Assembly: GCA_944474755.1 (NCBI GenBank)
Contig: OX104112.1
Coordinates: forward strand, 61,163,640 to 61,227,639
Source of the DNA: Limnoperna fortunei
Lineage: Eukaryota > Mollusca > Bivalvia > Mytilida > Modiolidae
Direction: 5' to 3'
DNA length: 64,000 nucleotides
The notes beneath the pieces are model-generated. The model had not been told where the DNA came from. It did not search any database and saw only the letters and a list, made by a program, of their open reading frames with translations. Both the position numbers and the translations under genes were made by a program. Positions 13,701-25,700 of this stretch are shown in pieces (within the stretch, counting starts at the first letter, position 1; the number at the start of each line of letters is the position of its first letter).

Positions 13701-16700
13701 CTTGCCCGGGGCTTAAAAAACTGAAACCTCGGGCATGCCGATTTTCTATGAAAAAAGCTTTTCGGGCTCGATCTTTCTTCAAAAAATAAAATGTTGTTTT
13801 TATTTTCAATGTTTCTTAAAGTATATACCGTCAGAACTGTCCTGTAAATACTCATAAATCTATTTTAAATTCTAAAATAAATTGATTTAAGATAGATCTT
13901 AATCTTATCGGCGCTTTAGCAACGTTAATCAATAACAATTCAAGTTTGTTTCCTTTCCCTGTACAAAATAACCCCCAATTAATTTTGGTTACGAATTCGA
14001 GAAATGTTGTTGTTAAACTTTAATTTTCAGGGCTCAACACTGGGCGAAATGGACGACTTTGTCGCCCTACTGTACTGGGACCTGAAGTTGCCCTACGGCA
14101 CCTCAAAAACGTAATCGATGTTGCCCGGTTATTTCCCTCAAGTTCACCGTTCTAAGATACTTGTATATGATCTAGTCCAAATAATTAATCTCTAGACTAC
14201 CAATTTAGCAGTAAATGTGTAATTCCAATAAAAACGGAAAACAATATGGGAATTTAACATTATTTCAATGGATTCACGTCTTTCAACTGGATTACGCACC
14301 ATTTGTTTATTTTCCGGATATGACTAATTACCGGAAGTGAACAACGAAGAAAAGTAAAGTACAACGGCCCATACTGAAAAATCGTATTTTTTTCATAAAC
14401 AAACACTTTAAATTGGTTTCAAACTCAGTTCTTTCAAAGTGTATTGTATTTTAACAATTTTCGTTGATAAATAGGTGAGCTGCACTTGAAAGAATAAAGA
14501 TGTAGAGTAATTATTGACATTTCATCTACATGTATCTTCTTTAAAAATTTTGCTCAGATAAACATGGCATGTTCATAACAAACTGTTAGAAATATATGTA
14601 TACAAGAACTCAAGGAATGATGTTCATGTCTCAACCTATACAAATATTTTTAGTTGAACTATTTATATTTGTGAATACCTTGTATGACTACAAGTACTGA
14701 AGTAGATAGAAAATGGGCACTATAACTGTTCCTTCTTTTCATTGATTTTATAATGATAAAGGTTATGTGCTATTTGATATTGCATACCACAAATAATAAT
14801 GAAAAAGAAAGAAGAAAAAACAATCTAAGTGTGTTATGGTTTAAAAACACTAGAGAAATAATCCTGGAAATTCCACAGTTATAAAAAAAAAGATGTAAAT
14901 AATGAAAAATGTAGGTAAATACTGCTAAAAATTAATTATTTGTACAGTCCTCCTGACTTCTCCCTAATGTCTTCTTAAAGTCTCTCTATCAGGGCCTCAC
15001 TTCTCCCTACTTTTTTAGAGCATGGGACCCCTGAACTTTACGGTTAAGAAAAAGCAAAAAATTAAAGTGAATGACGAGTCAGAAGCATCGTTAGACCAAA
15101 CGGGGTCAAATATTGATCTAATCCCCCACAAAATAAAGACCTCACATATAGACAAACGGGAAAGAACATCACGTCGATAATTTTTAGGGCTTGGTTAATT
15201 AATGTTGGGGCTTAGGGTTTTAAAGTTAAAAAAGCTCAGGGCTTAGGCTTGCCCAAAGAAATTTTCAACCCCTGCTTGCTTTGCTGTCAGAACATCACTT
15301 TTACTGCATGCAGATCTGAAGAATCTCCATCTTCATGCTTGGTTTGACTGATCTCACATGGTCTCTTCTAAAATAAAATTTCAATGTAAGATTGTCAGAT
15401 TTCCACCAAATAAAGGGGACATATAGTTTTTTGGTCCATTTCGGGCCACCACAGGGTTTCTTTGGTGTTGATACTTTTTTTTGTTTGAAGATGATTTCTC
15501 AACTTGGTACATAGTTAAACATGATAAGATTTTCTCAAAGGCAAAATTCTGTAGGTCTGTGCTTAATACTTCATACTTGAGTGAACTGGGAAAAGATGGT
15601 GTGTTTACAAAAGGTGGCAACTGGGACATCAATGTCACTGACACAATTTATTTTCTTGGTATGGTTTGTTTTTAGTGAAAATTAAGAATTATTTAAGATG
15701 AATGATTTGCTTTCAGGGAGGATGGGCTTTACTACAGAACTGCCATCTAGGCTTGGATTTTATGGATGAGCTGTTAGATACATTAATGGAGACACAACAG
15801 ATGCATGACCAGTTCCGAGTGTGGATAACAACCGAGCCTCACCCAGGATTCCAAATAAGTTTACTTCAGGTACATTTATGTTCAGTTTTGACTGTTTCAC
15901 AGGTATATATAGTGGCGTTATATTATTGATATTATTTACTATTTTAAAGTAGTTACAGTGGGTTTCTTGTTTTATAGTCAAAATAAAATCGGGGTTCGCA
16001 AGGGTGCTTAAAAAAACCTTGAAAGTACTTGGAAAAGAAATTCCAAAATTAAGGCCTTGAAAGTCCTTAAAAATCAAGAGAGGTACTTGAAACTCCTTGA
16101 AAACTGTGTTTTTGAAGAATCGAGGTAATTCTTTCTTATTTCTACGTACAAAATGTTATTTTAAATGTTGTCTCTCGTGTATCGGCATTTTTACTTGCAA
16201 TGCATTTATTTTATTTATTTTCAATATCGCATATTTTTCTTTTCTAAAAATAGCTTCTTTTCTGCGAACCGGTGCGTAGTAATCTCTTTGGAAGCAGTGT
16301 AACGTGTGTGTGTGTTGCGGTCACAAAATAACTCAGACTTTGCGTAAAAAAGTCAATATTAAACGAGTCAGATTAATTTTTTTATGATTTAATTAACTGC
16401 TACTTATAAAACATCTTTCGTGTACTAGCTAGATTTTCCTTTTGATTGTAGTAGAAGTAGTTGTAAGTAATTATAATAGTAAAATAGTTCAGTTAGAAAA
16501 AATGCCCAGGAAGTGTAAATTCTCTGACATATGGCTAGAAAAGCCACAATATAAAGTATGGCTGAGATAAACCAATACTGTACATAAAGTGAAGTGTGAT
16601 ATCTGCAAGAAGGAATAGGATATCTCGTCAATGGACTTCAAAGTCACATGAAAGGTAATTGTCATTTTAAATACCACGCCATAAACCTATTTTTAGAAAT

Positions 16701-19700
16701 GTTTCGACCTGAAAGTAGACGGTAATCAAATAGAAGATTCTGATTGAGATAGATTGAAAAAGACGTTAAAACTATGAAACACTGTAATGGTCAACACACT
16801 TTTATATAATACTTCCATTAATTACTGTACCTGTAAAATTAAATTGACATTTTTTTAAACAGAAGAGGACAGTCACAAATGCCATTAACTATATAGATAT
16901 ACATACTCGCTTTGAACAAATATTTAACTAGGAAACATGACGAAAGGAAGTCTCATAAAGATGGAAGTTAATTGAAATTGTTTTGTTAATGTCTGACAGT
17001 TGTGTTTCATTCATAATATTGAATTATTTATTACAGACACCAACCATTTCAATTACGGAAGGGGGACTTTGATTTTAAGTTTTTTTATATGTTATTTATT
17101 ATATCATTTGGTTTTTTTTTCATTTAGTAAAATATTTTAAAAAACTATTGTAACACTAATGTTATTTTTTACACTTAAACATATGACTTGGCTCGTCTGA
17201 ACACAATTATACGAAGATTAAATTTCTGGCCTTCTAAAGAAATAGGAAAAAATGGTGTGTGCCTTTTGCAAATTTGTAACTAAAAATGATAGCTTCACCC
17301 TGATATGACTATTTTTAAATTATGAATTTTTATTGACTTAGGTCAGAAACATGTGAGGAATATGAATCAGACAAGATACCTTACTTATTTCTTTATGGGT
17401 CACCATACTGCAGAGCAAATATATGAACAACTTGAGACTGTCTTTGAAGAGATTGGAATGTCTAAGGTAATACAACTTTATACGGATGGACCCCGTGTGA
17501 ATTGGAAATTGTTTGATATCATGGAACGAAATATAGAAAGACTGGGAAGAAGTTGTTGAATATTGGAAGTTGTGGACTACACATTCTGCACAATGCTTTT
17601 AGAAATGGGTGTACTGCTGCTAAATGGAACATTGAGTATAGTCTAACTAGCTTAAGGTGGTTGTTTAAAGATTCTCCAGCTAGAAGGGAAGACTTTACAA
17701 AGGAAACTATGTTTACAACTTTTCCACTTGATTTTTGTAAACACAGACCATTAGAAAACACATCTGTGACAGAAAGAATTCTGAAAATATTACCAGATTT
17801 TGACAATTATATGAAAATGCAGTAAAAGCAAAAAAATTAAAGAACCTGTAAATAAATCATACAAAGAGCTTGAGTGTGTTTTGTTAGAAAAACTTTTTCC
17901 TGCTAGGCTCAATTTTTTCATCCTAATTGCCAGAGAAGTTGAACCTTTTCTTAAACTGTATCAGACTGACAGGCCAATGATACCATTTATGTATGGGGAC
18001 CTCAATACGTTGATTAGATCTCTGATGGAGAGATTTATGAAGCCAGATATAATAGCTGAATCCACAAGTACAATAAAACTTTTAAAAATTGACATAAACA
18101 AACAGAGTAACTATAAAGAAAAAGCTAAAATTAATGTTGGTTTTGTAACAGAGAACCTACTAATATAACTCAAGACTTTAAAGAAAGTAAGTGACAAGGA
18201 AATGTATTTGTTCAGACAGGAATGTAGAACCTTTATTGTAACACTTCTGACTAAAGTTTTGGAGAAGTCACCAATAAAATATTCCCTAGTCAGATATCTT
18301 GCTGTTCTAGATCCAAGTAGATAAGGAAAAAAGTATGACTAAAATGACAAATCTTCTTAAGGCTCTTACTGACAAGAACAGGATAAGTGAACAGATTTGT
18401 GACATTGTCTTGAAAGAATTTGGTCAGTTTTGTGAGACATTTCAATGTAACTCTTCAGATTTTACTGACTTTGATCCATCTGATGAAAATCGAAGACTAG
18501 ATACATTTAATCAATCTCGACTGGACTGTAAACAGTATAGCAATCTATGGGACATTGTACAACTTCTGCTCCTTATCTCCCATGGTCAAGCCTCAGTAGA
18601 AAGGGGCTTCTCTGTAAACAGGAAGTGACAGTAGAAAACTTGCTGAACAGTCTTTAGAGGCTGAGAGAATTATTGTTGATCGTGTCAGGAGCCTTGGTGG
18701 TGTACTCAGTGTAAATTATTGTAAAGAGCTGTTACTATCTGCCTCTGGGGCAAGGTCTAAATATCAAAACTTTCTTGATAAACAGAAAGAAGAGAAAGAG
18801 AGGAAAAAGCTAGAAATGACAGAAAAAGAGGAATAATGGATAAAATATCAGAAATGAAAACTAAGAAGAAAAGATTAGAATCTGACATTGACTCCCTAAC
18901 TAAATCTGCTGATAGTTATGCTGAGAAGGCAGAATCTACTGGAAAAATAACATGTATAGCTAAATCCAATGCCTTGAGAAAAAGTGCTAAGGAGAAAAAA
19001 GAGATGATAGATGATATTGACCTAAAAATGAAGGGGCTACAAGAAATTATTAAAATCTTTAAAATTTTGTGAATTCTTGCAAACATTTAAATCAAGAACA
19101 TTAGCTGTCTTACAGTAACATGTTGGTCTTAAGGATATATATGAAATAAAATTGTCTGTTTTATAAAATTTTTGGTCCTTGAAGTTAGAAATTGGCCCTT
19201 AAAAAAGTTCTTAATTGTCCTTGAATTTTGTGGTTAAAAATGTGTATGAACCCTGTACAATGACCTGTCAGGTATTGTCTAACAATTGGTCCACCAATTC
19301 TAAATATAAATAACAGCTGTTTAGAAAACTGCTTCAGTCTATTTTCTTTAAAGCTCTTCATCAGTAATAGCTGGACATTTAAATAGCTTCTACTCAAATG
19401 TGACTCGAGTAGAATTAAAGTATACTTGTGTGCCCGATATGTGAACAAAGTAAAACTAGGTCAGGCATGAGTAGCTGCAATGTTATTACTGATGAAGAGC
19501 TTTATAGAAAACAGACTATCAGACTGTCGTGAATAGTACATGACTGTCTGGTAGGTGTCACCTGACCATGACCTCAATTTCAGGGTCCAGTGACTACATT
19601 AAAGTTTTCGGATCAATTTAACAGTTTATCTGTAACCATGCATTGTAAATTTTAATTGATCACAATTTAACGATATTTATGGTATTCTCATGATGTATTA

Positions 19701-22700
19701 TTTTTTGTTACTGATTCGAAATGCAGGTGAGACATTTTTCTGTGTCCACCTTTGTTTTTACAACTCAAGGTAATTATGAGTTTGAGAGAGAAACACTTGT
19801 CATGTATTTCAGTAAAATTCATTTTTGTTTTTGGCTTTAATAGTTAAGCAGGAGAAAGAGATTATGTAGTGCATGTGCACCATGAGCAGACAGCCCTATT
19901 ATGTGGCCACCAAGCTTTCAAAATTTCACTGGCCATTTCAGAATTTTATTAGCCAGCTACAGTTTTATCTAGCCAGAAAACAAGTTGTTAAAATGTATGT
20001 TAATTTTGTGACCATGTGTATCTCTTGCTGAGGTTTATTTATCATGTTTACATTTGTTCCTTTTATACTCAATTTCAATTATTCAATGCCAGATGTTTTG
20101 ACAAAATTTGAATCTGTCATCGCAAATGTCATTGACTGTCAATGGTAAAACGCATTTGGCAGTTTTTCAGACTTCTGAACCTGAATGACATCATTGGTTA
20201 CCCTTGGAGTTCAGATGTCCCATTGATTTGAAGAATCCCATCAAAGTTTGTTTACTTGACGTACCACAAATTCTTTTTTAAATTGGAGTAAAAGGTGCTG
20301 TCTGTTTCATGCAGTAAACCCTTGAAATTGTCATAAAATTAGATTGCTTAAAAACACTATAGCTGAATAAAATTCAACACAAGTTTGACAACGGAGACCA
20401 ATTTTTTCTGATTTTGTGGTCTCTAGACCCTGATAGTCTGTGGCCAAGTGGCAACCTTTATTAGGGCACTTTTTGGTGGCCGCCCTATAGTGATTAGTCT
20501 GTCCATCTGTCCTTAGCTAATCGTGTCCGAGCTATAACTTTTTTTATCTTATTGAGGAAGGCTTTTGATATTTGGTATGTAGGTAGTTAATATCAAGGCA
20601 ATGTGTTGCATACCATGGTTGATGACCTTTGACCTTGATCTTGGGGTCAGGGGGGGCCCACAGAGATGGGAACCATCTCACTGATATCTAGTTGATTTTT
20701 AGTCGCCAACACACAAATTAGGTTTCTCATGCATGCAACTGTTTTAGTAGTCAAAATGGATGGCTGGCAGATATATATAATTTATTTTTCAGACTTCCAT
20801 TAAATTTACCAATGAACCGCCTCAGGGTATAAAGGCAGGTCTAAAGAGAACGTATGCTAGTATTACACAAGATTTCTTAGATGTCAGCAGTGTTGCACAG
20901 TGGAAGACTATATTGTATGGTGTATCATTTCTACACACAGTTGTGCAGGTATGTGTTTAAATTGTTGGCCAGGTTGCACACAGATTTATAGTATAGTAAA
21001 GTCAGACTGGCTGCTTTATTTCGTATAAGTTCCTATTAACCTCAACTTGATCAAAGGCCTTGAAATGAAAAAGCTGTATAATTTTAATTAAGATAAAAAT
21101 GTGATATATTTATTTCAGGAAAGAAGAAAATTTGGACCTCTAGGATGGAACATACCATACGAGTTTAATACAGCAGATTGGGGAGCAAGTGTCCAGTTTG
21201 TGCAGAACCATTTAGATGATTGTGATGTTAAAAAAGTACATATTTCATAACTTGTACCAATTTGCACCTTTGTTAAATCTAAGAAAGTATCTTTTGGGGT
21301 TTATTGTTTTCCTTATTATCTTTTCACATTTTAATTTTTGTCATGCCATATGAAAATGAAACTAAGCAGAAAGTGTATTGGAAAGGGCCTTTTAGAAGTT
21401 AATTCACACACCTAGGGTTTGGGTATTATAGCATTAGACATGAGTTATTTTGGTTTTTAACCAGGTTTTCAAATAAAATCCTGGTTTTAGAATGGCATAT
21501 GTCAGTTGGGTGTGCGGGTGGCATCAAACAGAGGGTTTTGGGTCAATAACTTCAGTTTGAATAAACCAATCTTGCTAAAACTTTGGATATAGCAATCTTG
21601 CATGAAGACCTTGCTCTGGGTTGGATTAGGGGTCACTGTCACTAAAAATAGAAAAGGTTTTCGGTTAATATCTTTTGTTTGAATAAACCAATCTTGCTAA
21701 AACTTTGGATATAGCAATCTTGCATGAAGACCTTGCTCTGGGTTGGATTAGGGGTCACTGTCACTAAAAATAGAAAAGGTTTTCGGTCAATATCTTTTGT
21801 TTGAATAAACCAATCTTGCTAAACCTTTGAATATAGCAAGCTTGCATGAAGACCTTGCTTGGGATTGGATTAGGGGTCACTGTCACTAAAAATAGAAAAG
21901 GTTTTCGGTCAATATCTTTTGTTTGAATAAACCAATCTTGCTAAACCTTTGAATATAGCAATCTTGCATGAAGACCTTGCTTGGGATTGGATTAGGGGTC
22001 ACTGTCACTAAAAATAGAAAAGGTTTTTGGTCAATATCTTTTGTTTGAATAAACCAATCTTGCTAAACCTTTGAATATAGCAAGCTTGCATGAAGACCTT
22101 GCTTGGGATTGGATTAGGGGTCACTGTCACTAAAAATAGAAAAGGTTTTCGGTTAATATCTTTTGTTTGAATAAACCAATCTTGCTAAACCTTTGAATAT
22201 AGCAAGCTTGCATGAAGACCTTGCTTGGGATTGGATTAGGGGTCACTGTCACTAAAAATAGAAAAGGTTTTCGGTCAATATCTTTTGTTTGAATAAACCA
22301 ATCTTGCTAAACCTTTGAATATAGCAAGCTTGCATGAAGACCTTGCTTGGGATTGGATTAGGGGTCACTGTCACTAAAAATAGAAAAGGTTTTCGGTCAA
22401 TATCTTTTGTTTGAATAAACCAATCTTGCTAAACCTTTGAATATAGCAAGCTTGCATGAAGACCTTGCTTGGGATTGGATTAGGGGTCACTGTCACTAAA
22501 AATAGAAAAGGTTTTCGGTCAATATCTTTTGTTTGAATAAACCAATCTTGCTAAAACTTTGAATATAGCAAGCTTGCATGAAGACCTTGCTTGGGATTGG
22601 ATTTAGGGCCAATCTGGTGAAGGTCAAGGTCACTTTTACTCAAAAAAGAAAACAGTTTCCTTACTATACTACTAAAATTAATTGTTAAATCATTGAAAAC

Positions 22701-25700
22701 CTGGTATCGTGGCATAGCCACATTTCTAGTTCAGATGATAAAAAAATGCAACTTTAATTGAATATAAAGAGAGGGCATACTTTTATTATTTAAGGAATAA
22801 TTCAAATTTCTGAACAGGTTATATGATATAATATGGTTTGGGTCTGTTTACACCTAATAAACCGTGAGGTGCTTTATGAATGGTGTAAACAGACCAAAAC
22901 CATATTATATCGTATAACCTGTTCAGAAATTTGAAATATTCCTTATAATTCAATTTTAACTATAAATTTTAGCAATTTTTAAAGTAAAAAAGGTTGATGA
23001 CGTCATGGAACTATTTGTATTTTAACGGCATAAGAATAGGTCAAAGGTCACATATGTTTTATCTTATAATATGGGTTTGCTCGATTTGAATTAACCAATC
23101 AGATTTCAGCTTACAAAGCAAATTAAATAAATAGATAATGTAGACTTACTTAGACTCAAACATTTTTTAAATGTTCCTGATTCAAACCTATTGTAATCAT
23201 GTGTATAGTAGACAAGCGACTACAATCTTCAGAGAGTTGCTTTGAGAATTTTCTTGGTTGACCTCTAATGTTTTCATTCAAAGCATCACTATGACTTTGA
23301 CAATTTCTGTCCAAATGTTTTGCTTTAGTAGCTGGTCAAATCGCCCCAAAGAAAAATTGTTCCCGTCAAAAATGCCCCCACTTTTTGTAAAATCACCTAC
23401 GTCAAAAACACCCCCACCTAAAGCAAATTTGCCCCACTGTATAATTGCCCCCTGGCTGATTTAAAATAGGTGTTGAAGGTCATACAGCATTATTATATGA
23501 TAAATTTTTTAGTTGTTTGAATGTTTTTCATTCTGGGATCTTTTTACAGGGAATATCATGGACAACAGTAAGATATATGCTAGGTGAAGTACAGTATGGT
23601 GGACGTGTAACTGATGATTATGATAAACGATTGTTGAATACTTTTGGAAGGGTGAGCAGACAACAAAACATTAAATCAAATTTAGATATTGGAAGAATTG
23701 TTGAAGAAAAATACTTGAATTAGTACATATTTTGTTGGGAAGCATTGTAGTGTTTTTCAGGATTCCACAATATTTTATTATGAATATTAAGTTCAACAGT
23801 GGCTGCCTCTTAATAGTCATGCATTCAGAATTGTTTTGTTAGAGTTATGCTAAAAGTCCAACCTGAATCTAGTCCATCATTGATGTGCATAATCTAGAAA
23901 TTAGCCTTATCAGAAGCACTCTTGAATATCAAATAAGTAATTATAAGAAATATATTTTAACATTTTTAACCTATGCTTTTGCATTCTACATGCATGACTT
24001 TAAAATACTTTAATAAGAAAGAAACAAGACGTACTGGTGTATGTGTTTATGATTTTTTTGGTATCTACAGGTATGGTTTGGAGACTTTATGTTTACTGAT
24101 ACCTTCCAGTTCTATACTGGATACAAAATTCCAAAGTACAAGACAATGGATGATGTCATGGGAGCCATAGAACTTCTCCCTCTTGTTGATTCTCCAGAGG
24201 CTTTTGGTCTTCATCCAAATGCAGATATTACGTAAGTTACTCAATTAAAAAGAAGGAAATGCCAGGTGAAAATAATGGTTTGCTTATTATGCTAGGAACT
24301 GTTAACTTTTAAATGTACAATTTTTGTTCATTTAAGGAATATTTCAAATTTTTGAACAGGTTATTGGATATAACATGGTTTGGGTTTGTTTTTGCCTTAT
24401 AAACCACGAAGTGATTTATGAATGGTGTAAACAAACCCAAAACCAGGTTATAGAGTATAACTTGTTCAGAAAGTTGAAGTACACTTTATAATATTACTTT
24501 AACTATAAATATTGACAATTTTAAAAGTAAAGACATTGATGACGTCATAGGACTATTTGAATTTCAATGGCGTAAGAATAGGTGATGTGACAATCACAAG
24601 TTGTAGCGTTATTGTTCCTTTTTATTTTGCCATTTGGATTTCAGTTTACAATGCAAATTAAATTATATGTCATTAAACGTTAAAGTGTTCTGTCCAGCAA
24701 CAACATAGGGTATAAAACCAATTAACATTTATCCTCTGTAACCTGGTTCGGGTCTTTTTAGGCCATTTTGTGGGATTTATTTTCAAACCTTTCTGTCATA
24801 TAGCAGGGGTATAATCACACTTACATTTTAGTATTATGTATGATTGGCTTGTAGATACCAAACAAAGATGGCTAACTCAGTTCTTGAGACAATAATGAGT
24901 ATTCAGCCTAAAGACAGTGGAGGAGGCAGTGGAGAAACAAGAGAGAGCGTAGTTTACAGATTGGCTGGTGATATGTTGGGGAAACTTCCACCTGACTATA
25001 TACCTCATGAGGTTTGTTGTTTGGGTATTTATGCTTGTGGTTTACAGACTGGCTGGTGTTTTGTTAGACAGAATTTTATATGACTATGTACCTCATGAGG
25101 TTTGTTGTTTGGCTATTTATACTTGTGGTTTACAGACTGGCTGGGCAAACTTAAAGCTTGTTGTTTTTGGTATTTACACTTGGATAAGCATAGAATATTG
25201 TGTGTAGTGGGTTGTATTTCTACATTGAAGGAATTGTTGTCCACAAGATATGCCCACAGAGATGGATACCATCTCTCTTATATCTAGTAATAATTATATT
25301 AAAAATTATCAGTATTTAAACTATTTGATGAGACTATTTTACTTATGATTTGTGGGTTTTTTTAGGTCAAAGAAAGATTGAGGAAATATGGACACCTCCA
25401 ACCACTAAATATTTTTCTTAAACAAGAAATAGACAGAATGCAAAGAGTAATTGGAGTTGTTAGAACCACTTTGACAGATCTTAAACTAGCTATTGATGGA
25501 ACTATCATTATGAGCGAGGTATGTTAACTGACATATTCAAATAGCTGCTATTGTAGGCCACAACATATTCTCATATTAAATAACTTCTACAAAGATGAAC
25601 TACAGATCATTTGGATCTAATGGAATTATTAAACACGGAGCATTATTCACATTTTTAAGAAAGCCAGTTGTCTTTTCCTTCTTTTAAGGAGTATGTAGCT

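Noticed and set aside
24844..25287. Three overlapping 60-79-codon frames
   Set aside because: They arise from dynein exon o and the local duplication of its end; only 24855-25011 fits the dynein family.
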